Made by a program: the position numbers and the translations under genes. A model generated the notes under the pieces. It saw only the letters and a program-made list of their open reading frames with translations. It did not search any database and had not been told where the DNA came from. This document shows positions 33,325 through 42,028 of a stretch of 64,000 nucleotides of DNA, piece by piece. The stretch comes from Synechococcus sp. PCC 7335 (GTDB lineage: Bacteria > Cyanobacteriota > Cyanobacteriia > Phormidesmidales > Phormidesmidaceae). The stretch spans positions 152,846 to 216,845 of the forward strand of contig NZ_DS989906.1 of NCBI RefSeq assembly GCF_000155595.1. Direction: 5' to 3'. Numbering within the stretch: position 1 is the first letter of the stretch; the number at the start of each line of letters is the position of its first letter.

Positions 33325-34344
33325 ATGGCTAAACCTGATCCTGTTCCGACGTTTATTGAGGTGGGGGTGAATGCGAAGCCTGCTGTGCCTGCTGAGGATG
33401 AGTCGGAGAAACCGCTGCAGGGGGACTGGGTGGATGAGTTTCTGGGCGATCGCGAGATTAGGCCCAACACGAAGAAAGCTTATACGAGACAGCTACGAGG
33501 CTTTCAAGTCTGGTGCGAGTTCAAGCATTGGGGCGACGTTGGCGAGGCTGATGTGAGTCGGTACAAGGAGCATCTGAAGAACAAACCCACTAAAGCGGGG
33601 AAAATAGGGCTATCTCCGGCTAGCGTTAACCAGGCAATCGCTACGCTTCAAAGCTTCTTTAAGTGGTTGGCGACGAAGCGTTACATCACCTACAACCCGA
33701 CGTTGAATGTGGAGAAGGTGCCCGCCGCGCCGACTGAGACGAAGGATATAGAAGTAGCGGCAGTGCGGCAGTTAGCAGAAGGACTGGAGTATCGGGGACA
33801 GCGTGAGCAGCTGAGTACTAGAGACACGGCTATCTTTGAGTTGCTGAAGCATGGCCTTAGAGCGACAGAAGTTAGCAAGCTGAACATCGGGGATTACAAC
33901 GGTCAGGCCGTTCAGGTCAGTAAAGCGAAGTGGCGCAGCGATGGAACGGTACCGCTAGCGCCGAACGCTCGTCAGGCGCTAGACAGCTATCTGGGTTGGT
34001 GCGTACGCAAAGGGTTTGATACTAGTTCAGGTGAGCCACTGTTTAGAAGCCTATCGAGGAACGGTTATGGGAAGCGGCTGGGCTACTGGGGCATCTACGA
34101 GATGGTGAAGGATTTGGGTGTGATCGCAGAATCAACTGAGAACGTACATCCGCACCGATTGCGTCATACGTTTGGGACGCAGCTCGTTCTGAATGATATG
34201 TCGCCGGATTATGTGCGGAAGTTGATGCGGATAAAGTCGCCTGTGACTTCTGAACGGTACACCAAAAGAGCGCTGGAGAAGAAGGCTGAAGATGCGTTCA
34301 ACGAGTTGATTGAGCGCTCTGAATCGGGTAGTGGTTTGTTTTAG
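33325..34344 (+). CDS. Tyrosine recombinase / phage-type integrase
   Basis: 339 aa. An N-terminal SAM-like arm domain (about 30-125) precedes the catalytic domain. R179 (G-L-R-A-T-E-V) and the H277-x-L-R280-H281 box are present, with the nucleophile Y312 in S-E-R-Y-T-K. Catalytic Lys is likely in the S-K-A-K-W strand. Residues 1-30 are proline-rich and unstructured. Members excise or integrate DNA by strand exchange or resolve multimers. It lies just after the toxin-antitoxin-like pair, and a copy of its 5' end is found upstream of that pair, so the module may be inserted in the recombinase's own 5' region. Confidence 0.88.
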   Translation: MAKPDPVPTFIEVGVNAKPAVPAEDESEKPLQGDWVDEFLGDREIRPNTKKAYTRQLRGFQVWCEFKHWGDVGEADVSRYKEHLKNKPTKAGKIGLSPASVNQAIATLQSFFKWLATKRYITYNPTLNVEKVPAAPTETKDIEVAAVRQLAEGLEYRGQREQLSTRDTAIFELLKHGLRATEVSKLNIGDYNGQAVQVSKAKWRSDGTVPLAPNARQALDSYLGWCVRKGFDTSSGEPLFRSLSRNGYGKRLGYWGIYEMVKDLGVIAESTENVHPHRLRHTFGTQLVLNDMSPDYVRKLMRIKSPVTSERYTKRALEKKAEDAFNELIERSESGSGLF

Positions 34345-34435
34345 ACAAGAACTAGCTCGTTAAAGCGAGCGAGATTCTCTCATGGGGATAGAGAAGACTT
34401 ATGAGATGGTGTAAGCAGTACGCAGATAAAATTGC

Positions 34436-37400
34436 CTATTCCCATGTTTTCTGTCGAGCATTTAATACGTAGTCTTCAGCCTCTTTGAGGGTCTCGAAAC
34501 CGCTTGGATATCTTTCAATCAAAACAGCTGGTAGGCGATCGCAGTCCCGGTTCACGCCGCCCTCTAGTTCAATATCGGGTGGAAGCGGAGAATTGCAAAT
34601 AAGTGGCTGCTGGGCGTTTGCTAGCTGCTGTGGTTTCATACTTTCATTTAGACGTAAGTCTGTATTAAGCAGAATAGTTTGGCGTAAGTCTGTGCTGTTG
34701 AGGTCGGCGTCGCGGAGATCTACGTGGCTGAGGTCTGCGTCGCTGAGGTCGGCGTCGCTGAGGTCGGCGTCGCGGAGATCTACGTGGCTGAGGTCTGCGC
34801 CGATGAGGTCGGCGTCGCTGAGGTTCGCGTAGCTGAGATCTGCGTGGCTGAGGTCTGCGCCGATGAGGTCTGTGCTGTTGAGGACTGCGAAGCTGAGGTC
34901 TGCGCCGATGAGGTCTGTGCTGTTGAGGACTGCGAAGCTGAGGTCTGCGTTGAAGAGGTCTGCGTTGAAGAGGTCTGCGTGGCTGAGGTCTGCGTGGCTG
35001 AGGTCTGCGCCGCTGAGGTCTACGTGGCTGAGGTCGGCGTCGCGGAGATCTGCGTCGCGGAGATCTACGTGGCTGAGGTCTGCGCCGCTGAGGTTTGTTT
35101 GTTCTAACGATCGACAGTTTCCAAACCGACGTTCTAGAAGATATCTAGGAACGTCTGCTGAATATCGCCTTTGCGCCCAACAACCTGCTACCAAATCCTG
35201 TACAGCTTGCTTTTGTTCTATCTTATTGTCACTACCCAAACTGACGTAATTTGATTTAACTCTAGTCTCGCGCACGTTGTACTCTACTAACCCCACGACT
35301 ATGACTGCCGGGATAATCAGCCAGCTAGCGGTCTTCAACCGACTTCTCCGCCTGTACCATACGCTCTTTTTGATAAACGCTTTAGCTGCCTCTGATAGGG
35401 GGAAGGCATCCGCCTGCTGCTCACGAAACTGAATCGCTTCTGCCAGTGGTATTCCCTGCAACAGGTAACCACGCGCCTGCTCTCTCGCCTGCCATGTCAC
35501 CGTACTAGCCTCGATTCGTCGCTGCTGTCTGAGCAAATCGCGATTCTGCTCTATCCACTGTCTGAGCAATCGCCAGTGACGAATCAGTGCTTCATGGGCC
35601 ACATCTACAATCGCTCGGCGTTCTAACGAGCTACCTTTACTGACCACTTCACTAGTGACCAGCAGTCGGTTCTTTGGGTTGGCGAGAGTATCCACAACAG
35701 ACCGTACCCGCTGAGCTGAATGTAGCGGTTCAGCAATCAGGTTCTCTAGAAAAACGCGACGGCGAGTATCTTCAGTACCTTCCCCTAGCTGAGTTAGCTG
35801 CTGAAAGATATGCTGCACAGTTCGCTTCTCATCGGCGTCAAAGCGGTCATAGACCTCAGTGGCTCTTTGATCTAACGTGCCTTCTATCCCGCCTAACGTC
35901 AGATAATCAGACAGCCTGAGCTGACCATCTGATTGCCGCTGCCAGAGCGCTTTAAGCGTATATTGCAGCAAAGGCAAACTACCGGGTGCCGCCTTCGTCT
36001 CTTTGGTGATGGCCGCAACCAGGTCTGGCTCAACGCTCAGCCCCACTTGCTCAGCCGGTTTACAAATAGCTGTCCGTAGCTCTTCTGCGGTCAACGGCAG
36101 CACGCTAACCATGTTCTGCTGAATCTGCTGAGCTAACCCAGCGTAGTCTTGAGCCAAACACTTCCCTACAAAGTCTGCTCGCATCGCGATTACCAGACAT
36201 AGCTGGTCGCCACAGGCAGACAGCACCCCGATCAAACAGTCAAAAAACTGCAAGCGGTCCTCGTCATCCTCACAGCGCGTAAACACCTCCTCGAACTGGT
36301 CAATCACCAGCACAGTACGCGGCGCGGTAGAGGCTTGTACCAATCGCTGTAAGCCCGCACTCCCTTCTTTCAACAAACCCTCGGCCCGTCCTAGCGCTTC
36401 GGCGCGATCTAGCTGCGAACCCGACAACGGCACAAAGGCCGCAGCCAGGTTTTTCATCGGCTGTGCGTCTGGCCGAGTAATCAGAATCTGCCACTGCTCG
36501 CTGCCCGCTACCCGCTTCCCTAGCTTGAGCTGATGGATGAGTCCAGCTCTCAAAACAGAAGACTTACCGTTGCCAGAGGCACCGACTAGCGATAGAAACG
36601 GGCGGGTTCTCACATGATTGACTAGCTGACTGACCAACCGCTCGCGGCCAAAGAAGTATTGAGGATCTTCGTCATTACAGTCAAAGAACTCTAAGCCTTT
36701 GTATGGACAGATGCCGCTGTCTACCTGTGTAGCTTCTGGCTGGGGCCGGGTAGCCTGCCCGCTTCTAGTCAGCTCAATCGCTTCACCGAAGCTAGTACAG
36801 ACTGGCGTTTGCAAATCGCCCTTAAGTGCCCGACTAACATGGGCAACTAAGTCAAAGGAGTTAACGCTGTTTTCAGACAGTCGGTCTGGCTCTAGCCCTG
36901 TTAGCAACGCTTTGGTTAAAACACTGTATGGACTGTTGAGGTCTTCCCACGAGCTTTCAAAGTCACGAGAAGAGGCAATAAAACAGCGATGACGACTGCC
37001 GCCACTGCCGGGGTTGGCGGCATCTACATTGACGATTAGCGAACCGCTATGGCAGCAGTCTAGCCAGATGACTTGCTGTCTGACTGGGCTTGCGGACAGC
37101 AGCCAGTGCAGCCAGCCTAACGGCAGTCCAGGAACCGGGCTGTTGGGGTCTGTATCGCTAGTAGCTAAGTAACCTTTGTCATGGCCGTCATCACTGGCTA
37201 GGCCATGACCGGAGAAGTAGAAAAGCGCCGTCTCTGGTAGCTGCTGACTGTCCGGTAGAAACAGCTGCTTCAACACTTGCTTGAGCTGTCGCTGGGTTAC
37301 TGGCTGCGTTGCGGATACAGCGGGTTCTTGCTTTCCTTCTCCAGCTTCGAGGATACGCTCTGGCAGCCGCTGCACTTTGAAGTCACTAGCTTGCTCTAGC

Positions 37401-37495
37401 CGCTGCGCGATCGCCTCAGCGTCTTTTACAGGTGCAGTGAGTGGACTTAACTGTTGATAGCAGCTAATACCAACAACTAGAGCGTTACGACTCAT
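34436..37495 (-). CDS. Caspase-like (C14) protease fused to STAND NTPase, transmembrane segment and pentapeptide repeats
   Basis: 1019 aa. I take ATG 37495 as the start (M-S-R-N-A-L-V-V-G-I is the usual caspase beginning); the frame continues to a less likely TTG. Residues 1-240 are the caspase fold with H97 (Y-F-S-G-H-G) and C148 (D-C-C-H-S-G) as the catalytic dyad. Residues 270-620 form a nSTAND1-type NTPase: Y-K-G-L-E-F-F, F-F-G-R-E, Walker A G-A-S-G-N-G-K-S-S, and V-L-V-I-D-Q-F-E-E-V as Walker B. One transmembrane helix lies near 720-740. Pentapeptide repeats A-D-L-S-H (about 800-945) close the protein. Such proteins sense infection or damage and trigger proteolysis. The upstream small gene fits as partner. 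Confidence 0.88.
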   Translation of the reverse strand: MSRNALVVGISCYQQLSPLTAPVKDAEAIAQRLEQASDFKVQRLPERILEAGEGKQEPAVSATQPVTQRQLKQVLKQLFLPDSQQLPETALFYFSGHGLASDDGHDKGYLATSDTDPNSPVPGLPLGWLHWLLSASPVRQQVIWLDCCHSGSLIVNVDAANPGSGGSRHRCFIASSRDFESSWEDLNSPYSVLTKALLTGLEPDRLSENSVNSFDLVAHVSRALKGDLQTPVCTSFGEAIELTRSGQATRPQPEATQVDSGICPYKGLEFFDCNDEDPQYFFGRERLVSQLVNHVRTRPFLSLVGASGNGKSSVLRAGLIHQLKLGKRVAGSEQWQILITRPDAQPMKNLAAAFVPLSGSQLDRAEALGRAEGLLKEGSAGLQRLVQASTAPRTVLVIDQFEEVFTRCEDDEDRLQFFDCLIGVLSACGDQLCLVIAMRADFVGKCLAQDYAGLAQQIQQNMVSVLPLTAEELRTAICKPAEQVGLSVEPDLVAAITKETKAAPGSLPLLQYTLKALWQRQSDGQLRLSDYLTLGGIEGTLDQRATEVYDRFDADEKRTVQHIFQQLTQLGEGTEDTRRRVFLENLIAEPLHSAQRVRSVVDTLANPKNRLLVTSEVVSKGSSLERRAIVDVAHEALIRHWRLLRQWIEQNRDLLRQQRRIEASTVTWQAREQARGYLLQGIPLAEAIQFREQQADAFPLSEAAKAFIKKSVWYRRRSRLKTASWLIIPAVIVVGLVEYNVRETRVKSNYVSLGSDNKIEQKQAVQDLVAGCWAQRRYSADVPRYLLERRFGNCRSLEQTNLSGADLSHVDLRDADLRDADLSHVDLSGADLSHADLSHADLFNADLFNADLSFAVLNSTDLIGADLSFAVLNSTDLIGADLSHADLSYANLSDADLIGADLSHVDLRDADLSDADLSDADLSHVDLRDADLNSTDLRQTILLNTDLRLNESMKPQQLANAQQPLICNSPLPPDIELEGGVNRDCDRLPAVLIERYPSGFETLKEAEDYVLNARQKTWE

Positions 37496-37611
37496 GAGAG
37501 AAAGCGCCGTCGTCAGAATAAAAAACAGTTTATGGCTCGGTAGAGACAAACCGACTGTCTACACTGGATTTCTTTATCTGCTTTCCTGAAGATCTGCGCT
37601 CTTTAGCTGTT

Positions 37612-37968
37612 CTATGGTTGCTGGCCGTTCTGAAAAGAACACTCTACGGTGATTTTTAAGTTGCATTCGGCGTTGCTTTTCGTGATGTAAGGAACGCCTG
37701 CTTCTCCAGCTACTTTTACACCAAATTCGAGAGTGACTTTATCGACGTTGGCGATCGCCATTTCTCTAAACGCATCGAGCGTTTGCCTGGTATAGGTACG
37801 AATCGTATCTTGCATCGCTTGGAACTGTTGCCTAGTTTGTTGACCAGCCCCCTTTGCTGTGCGGGTAGTCTCGCCAGTGATAGGCGTCTCTGGCACGAGG
37901 GCGGTCTCTTCCGCTTCGATATAGATAATCGACCCGTCTTCTAGTTGAAGGGGAGCTAAGTGAGTCAT
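37612..37968 (-). CDS. Trypco1-like (CU044_2847 family) protein, partner of caspase-STAND
   Basis: 118 aa. I chose ATG 37968; an upstream TTG at 37998 adds only 10 residues and is less likely. The pattern L-Q-L-E-D-G-S-I-I-Y-I-E-A-E at the start and V-T-L-E-F-G-V-K-V-A-G-E-A-G-V-P-Y-I near the end is that of the trypsin-co-occurring domain family. That family is found beside proteases or STAND NTPases in predicted conflict systems. It precedes the caspase-STAND gene on the same strand by 116 bases. The middle is an amphipathic helix. The domain is recognised from memory and should be checked. Confidence 0.68.
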   Translation of the reverse strand: MTHLAPLQLEDGSIIYIEAEETALVPETPITGETTRTAKGAGQQTRQQFQAMQDTIRTYTRQTLDAFREMAIANVDKVTLEFGVKVAGEAGVPYITKSNAECNLKITVECSFQNGQQP

Positions 37969-37998
37969 GCGAGTACCAACAAAAGGACCAGGAAACAA

Positions 37999-38128
37999 GT
38001 CTTCTGCTGTAGTGTATCAGCGCCCAATCCCTATAGCTCTGCTCATAATTCTTCCTGCCGAAGCAGCGGACACCTGTTAAAGCGAGGAGATACTGAGCAG
38101 CAACTCGCTAGCTTAAGTTAACTGCACC
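37999..38128. other. Short intergenic region
   Basis: Between the Trypco1-like gene and the small broken ORF. No signal found apart from a HIP1 site near 38154 just inside the next feature. Confidence 0.4.
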
Positions 38129-38262
38129 TTAGATCAGGTCTTTTTCAGGTAAGGCGATCGCGCTCTCGATATCAAAATGGAAGAAGCGTTTGACGAGCTG
38201 TAAAACTCCTCTAAATGTGATTTGTCTGACCGAATCCAGTCCAGCCAAGGGTCAGTGCTCAT
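38129..38262 (-). pseudogene. Small protein downstream of ParB, one-base frameshift
   Basis: Its ATG overlaps the parB stop (ATGA). It encodes M-S-T-D-P-W-L-D-W-I-R-S-D-K-S-H-L-E-E-F, then in the neighbouring frame L-Q-L-V-K-R-F-F-H-F-D-I-E-S-A-I-A-L, ending at TAA 38129. A single missing base in the T-run near 38200 would join the two into about 44 aa. Unknown family; possibly a third gene of the par operon. Confidence 0.5.
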
Positions 38263-39368
38263 AGCAAAGCCTCTACTTGCGCTAGCTTACTTTTTAGAGT
38301 CCTTTGCAAAGCGAGCAGGTCTTCTTTCGAGGCTGTCTTTAGGTTTTTCTCGTTCAGCTTCTCTAATTTTTTCTCTACTGACTGAATAGCTTTTGAACTA
38401 GGTTCGGTAGAGTCTATATATTTAGCCTTTATCTGCTTGAGCATTTCGCGTGTCTGGGTAACTGTGAGACCTTCCTTCAACACCCTCTCAGTTGCATCAA
38501 GCCGTTCTCTGCGAGCTTGACGCTCGCTGACTTTTAGGTTCTTCCCAGATAGACTAACCAGCGCCGAAGCATGAGCAGCTTTTAGTCCCTTCTCACGAAT
38601 GGCCGTCTTTAGATCCAGTGGCAGCGATAGCATAGACATTAAATTGGATTTAACAGAAGGCGGATAGAGAGCCAGCTCAAGGATTGAAAGTAGCACCATC
38701 TCTTCATCTGGCCGAATTCCTAGCTGACTGATAGTTTTCTTTTGCTCTTCCCTAGAGGCACTAACCAAACCATTCAGTTGCTGAACTTGATTGTGCCTTT
38801 CTAGTCGTCGCAAGACAGTAGATAGTACAACGGGAATGGCCTCTTCCTCCAAGCCAGCGGCAGAAGCAACCTCCTTCACGATCGCCTCTGCCTTATCAAG
38901 GGGATTAAGATCTTCATGGTGGACGAAAGTGAGTAGCGACTGACGATGTAAGTCATTGGGCATAGGTGCGATAACAGCCCGGATTGTCTCCCACTCTAGA
39001 TATTTGGCTGCTGCCCATCGACGCTGCCCATCCCAAAGCAAATAGCGTTCGCCAGAAGGAATAAGGATGATAGACGTAATCTGACCGTCAGCATCTAGAG
39101 TATTGGCCAAAGTCCGAACGCTAGAAAGCGGAATGGTCTGTCTTGGCTGAGATGGATTAGGGTCGATAAGAGAAATAGAGATATCCTGCTCTCCAGACTG
39201 CGCTTCGAGTTGTGCTCTCAGGACGCTCAGCTGCTTCTCCAAATCAGGCGACTGATTTCTGCGCAGCTCTTCAATCTGAGCCTGAAGAGTGGCAACTTCT
39301 CTAGCATGGTCAGTGGCCGTTACAGCTTGATCGAATCGACCGACGAGACTAGGTAGTTTTCTAGGCAT
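38259..39368 (-). CDS. parB: ParB-family DNA-binding partition protein
   Basis: 369 aa. An N-terminal coiled coil (about 22-58) is followed by the ParB box P70-N-P-S-Q-P-R and L111-W-D-G-Q-R-R-W-A-A-A-K-Y, where the usual G-E-R-R is replaced by G-Q-R-R. A helical DNA-binding domain spans about 150-275, and the tail is charged and coiled. The start overlaps the end of parA by 8 bases, so the pair is translated together. It would load at a centromere-like site and stimulate ParA; the palindrome at 40210 is a candidate. Confidence 0.88.
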   Translation of the reverse strand: MPRKLPSLVGRFDQAVTATDHAREVATLQAQIEELRRNQSPDLEKQLSVLRAQLEAQSGEQDISISLIDPNPSQPRQTIPLSSVRTLANTLDADGQITSIILIPSGERYLLWDGQRRWAAAKYLEWETIRAVIAPMPNDLHRQSLLTFVHHEDLNPLDKAEAIVKEVASAAGLEEEAIPVVLSTVLRRLERHNQVQQLNGLVSASREEQKKTISQLGIRPDEEMVLLSILELALYPPSVKSNLMSMLSLPLDLKTAIREKGLKAAHASALVSLSGKNLKVSERQARRERLDATERVLKEGLTVTQTREMLKQIKAKYIDSTEPSSKAIQSVEKKLEKLNEKNLKTASKEDLLALQRTLKSKLAQVEALL

Positions 39369-40164
39369 TCAACTTCTCCTTTGAAAGCATAGCTATATCA
39401 CGAGCTAGAACTTGAAAATCCTGACTAGCTTTGTGCTTTGGTCGGTGCTTTTGAATCGGCAAACCTAATGCGCTTGAATTCTTAAACTCAGCGGAGTCAC
39501 GAACCTCTGGGTAAACCTTGATTCGTAACTGTTGAGCCACCTCTGGCAATTGCTGTAGGTATTGACGGTGAATACTCTTTGTCTTGTCGTAGAGACTAGG
39601 AACTAATCCTAGAACCGGCGGCGGCGGATCGAGTTGCAGCTCTTCTGTAATTCCTATCAGCCACTGAACTAAGTCTGCGACACCAGATATTGATTTCATC
39701 TCTAGCTGGATTGGAACCAGCACATGAGTGCTGGCGGCCACAGCATTCTCACAAATCTTCCCTAACGTGGCGGGGCAGTCCAGTATCAAGATGTCGTGCT
39801 TTGTAGGGCTTGATTTCAAACGGTCAGCAAGAGCATACTCTCCTCTACGCCTAACCACTAGCTCATCTGCCATCTGAGACATAGCCGGATGACCTTGGCA
39901 TATTTCTATCCTGTCACTGCCCCATACTGGAATAAACGATAAGGGTTCGCGTTGACCTTTGACCAGGGCTTTAGCTATGGAGCGGTCATAGTCTGCTGGG
40001 GGAAGCCCACAGAAAACATCCAAAGCTCTTTGCGGATCAAGGTCTATCAAACCAACAGAAAGCCCCATCTCCGAAAGTGCTTGAGCTAGGTGAACAGTCA
40101 AAGTCGTTTTCCCAACGCCTCCTGCATTAGCGAGAATGGCAAGAACAATTTTTAACTCAGACAT
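39361..40164 (-). CDS. parA: ParA-family partition ATPase
   Basis: 267 aa from ATG 40164, matching the usual beginning M-S-E-L-K-I-V-L-A-I; the frame continues 17 codons further without support. The deviant Walker A is N13-A-G-G-V-G-K-T-T. Then follow L-I-D-L-D-P-Q and the Walker B-like D-I-L-I-L-D-C-P. Length and motifs are those of a type I ParA without a long N-terminal regulatory domain. Immediately upstream of parB; intact. Provides ATP-driven positioning of the replicon. Confidence 0.9.
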   Translation of the reverse strand: MSELKIVLAILANAGGVGKTTLTVHLAQALSEMGLSVGLIDLDPQRALDVFCGLPPADYDRSIAKALVKGQREPLSFIPVWGSDRIEICQGHPAMSQMADELVVRRRGEYALADRLKSSPTKHDILILDCPATLGKICENAVAASTHVLVPIQLEMKSISGVADLVQWLIGITEELQLDPPPPVLGLVPSLYDKTKSIHRQYLQQLPEVAQQLRIKVYPEVRDSAEFKNSSALGLPIQKHRPKHKASQDFQVLARDIAMLSKEKLNA

Positions 40165-40209
40165 AATTGAGTTCTGCTTGTGTCGGATTTTAATATACGA
40201 CAACAATGG

Positions 40210-40241
40210 CATCATGTCGAATTTTGAAATTCGACATGATG
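40210..40241. promoter_or_regulatory. 15-bp-arm palindrome upstream of parA, candidate operator or centromere
   Basis: Arms 40210-40224 and 40227-40241 with loop TG, 46 bases before the parA start. The half-site TGTCG/CGACA also appears near 40183, 40196, 40216 and 40233. Clustered half-sites ahead of parAB are typical of ParA or ParB binding regions; no biochemical evidence. Confidence 0.6.
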
Positions 40242-40354
40242 TTGGAATTCAAATGACACATTCATTACCTGACTAAGGAAGCTGGCCGGACAGGGTTGTA
40301 GGCGTTGCTGAGCAAATTAAGATCAAGACCCATCGGAGTTTCCCCTTCACTGAC

Positions 40355-40460
40355 ATGGCGATTTTCAGTATGCGAATGCAGGTGATTGGTCGCAGCGCAG
40401 GCAGAAGTGCGACAGCTGCCGCTGCGTATCGGTCGGGTGAAGAGGTGAGGGATGAGCGGA
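40355..40460 (+). pseudogene. MobA/MobL-type relaxase, first ~35 codons only
   Basis: The start encodes M-A-I-F-S-M-R-M-Q-V-I-G-R-S-A-G-R-S-A, then A-A-A-A-Y-R-S-G, followed by D-E-R-T-G: the characteristic N-terminus of MobA/MobL conjugation relaxases. After about 35 codons the frame runs into group II intron sequence and the relaxase ends. Evidence that a mobilisable plasmid ancestor carried a relaxase. Confidence 0.82.
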
Positions 40461-41161
40461 CGGGGAAGCCCTCAAGGCTCCATTTCATCGCCTGTAATCG
40501 CCAACATCTTCCTAGACCACGTATTGGACAAATGGTTCACCGAAGTGGTGAGCGATCACTGCCAAGGCTACTGTGCCATTGTTCGATACGCTGACGATGC
40601 CATTCTGTTGTTTGAGAGAGAGGACGATGCCCACCGCTTTATGCGGGTGCTGCCACGACGGCTGGATAAATATGGCCTTCGTCTCAACAAGCGTAAAACT
40701 CAGCTACTGGCTTGTGGAAAGCGCTATGCCCGGTACTGTTTCCAGACCGGACAGCGGCCACCAACCTTCGATTTTCTAGGGTTGACCCATTACTGGGGCC
40801 ACAGTCGTAAGGGCTATGTTCGATTGAAACGCAAGACCTCAAAAAACGGTTACGTCGTGCCCTGGTCGATTTGACCAAATGGTTACGCCAGGTCCGCAGT
40901 CAGTATAAGCTGCCTCAAGTCTGGGTGGCGATGGGGCATAAGCTGCGCGGTCACTTCAACTACTTTGGAGCGACTGACAACAGCCGAGCCTTGTACATCT
41001 TTGAACGGAGGGCTCATGAGCTCCTGTTCAAATGGTTAAATCGCCGCAGTCAGCGACGTAGCTTTACATGGGAGCGTTTTCTTCGATATCTAACAAAGTA
41101 TCCTCTACCCCGACCTGGGCGTCCAGTCTCGCTCTATCCGAGCTGGGGAAAGGCTGTATGA
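40452..41161 (+). pseudogene. Group II intron reverse transcriptase, 3' part with frameshift
   Basis: Begins within the catalytic region: R-G-S-P-Q-G-S-I-S-S-P, then the catalytic Y-A-D-D-A (about 40590). It continues in one frame to 40874. The maturase region follows in another frame (T-K-W-L-R-Q ... W-L-N-R-R-S-Q-R-R-S-F-T-W-E-R-F) to 41161. The two halves would join with one extra A in the run near 40848. The fingers domain is missing, and no intron domain V was found. Confidence 0.82.
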
Positions 41162-41197
41162 AGAGGCTTGTGCGAGAAAACCGCAGGCAGGCTTCTG

Positions 41198-42028
41198 GGC
41201 TGTGTTGCAAAAAACGCATAGGCTTTCCTTGGTATTCTGAGATGCCCTGTTCACAACTGCACCATGCTCTCCTCGAACCCATTTAAGTGGCGTCACTTCC
41301 AATCAGGCATCATCTTACTGACGGTACGCTGGTATCTGCGCTATGGCCTCAGCTACCGGGACTTAGAAGAGATGATGCTTGAACGGGGCGTCGCGGTTGA
41401 CCACACGACGATTTACCGCTGGGTGCAGGCTTACAGCTCAGAGCTAGACCAGCGGTGTCGCCGCCACCTCAAGCCGACCAATGACTCGTGGCGGACTGAC
41501 GAGACGTACGTAAAAGTCCGAGGAAAATGGAAGTATCTCTATCGAGCGGTCGATTCTGAGGGCAATACGTTGGACTTTTTGCTGAGTGCCAAACGCGATG
41601 CCAAGGCAGCCAAACGCTTTTTCAAGAAAGTACTCAATGCCTCACACACGATTGCACCGAGAGTGATCACTGTCGATAAGAATGCTGCCTATCCGCCTGC
41701 TATTGAGGCATTGAAGACAGACCAGTCCCTACCGAAAGCAACAAACATTCGGCAGAAAAAATACTTGAACAACATAGTCGAGCAAGACCACCGATTTCTA
41801 AAACGCCGCACGAGGCCAGGCTTAGGATTCAGTTCATTCAACACCGCCAGGCGCACGCTCAAAGGCTATGAAGCGATGAATATGATTCGTAAGGGACAGA
41901 TCGAAGGTGCTGAGAAAGGGGATGTTAGGGGCAGATCTCATTCATCAACCAAATCTTTGGGGTCGCTGCGTAATTGAGAGGAAAGCGGTAGAGCTTTTCT
42001 CTTCTCAGTGACTTTTTGCAACAGCACC
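41198..42028 (+). mobile_element. Complete IS6-family insertion sequence
   Basis: Ends: left GGCTGTGTTGCAAAAA at 41198, right inverted TTTTTGCAACAGCACC ending at 42028. These are the typical IS6/IS26-type ends. One intact transposase lies between. No 8-bp duplication could be seen. Its right end forms the 3' end of the protease ORF at 41938-44424. Confidence 0.88.
41264..41977 (+). CDS. IS6-family transposase
   Basis: 237 aa, full length. Helix-turn-helix in residues 20-55, then the catalytic triad D79 (T-D-E-T-Y-V-K), D138 (V-D-K-N-A-A-Y) and E173 (I-V-E-Q-D-H). IS6 elements move by forming cointegrates, which fits the many rearranged IS6 remnants nearby. This copy is of the TGTTGCAAAAA-ended lineage, distinct from the GTCAACTT-ended copies. 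Confidence 0.92.
   Translation: MLSSNPFKWRHFQSGIILLTVRWYLRYGLSYRDLEEMMLERGVAVDHTTIYRWVQAYSSELDQRCRRHLKPTNDSWRTDETYVKVRGKWKYLYRAVDSEGNTLDFLLSAKRDAKAAKRFFKKVLNASHTIAPRVITVDKNAAYPPAIEALKTDQSLPKATNIRQKKYLNNIVEQDHRFLKRRTRPGLGFSSFNTARRTLKGYEAMNMIRKGQIEGAEKGDVRGRSHSSTKSLGSLRN

Noticed and set aside
34485..35249. Three plus-strand frames of 115-128 codons with a V-C-V-A-E-V repeat pattern
   Set aside because: They are the reverse strand of the pentapeptide-repeat region of the caspase-STAND gene; the repeat produces repetitive shadow frames.
37495..37549. TTG at 37549 as start of the caspase-STAND gene
   Set aside because: Adds 18 residues before the conserved caspase start M-S-R-N-A-L-V-V-G; ATG 37495 is preferred.
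41198..42028. 8-bp target duplication of the IS6 copy
   Set aside because: The bases flanking the two ends do not match, so no duplication can be claimed; later rearrangement is possible.
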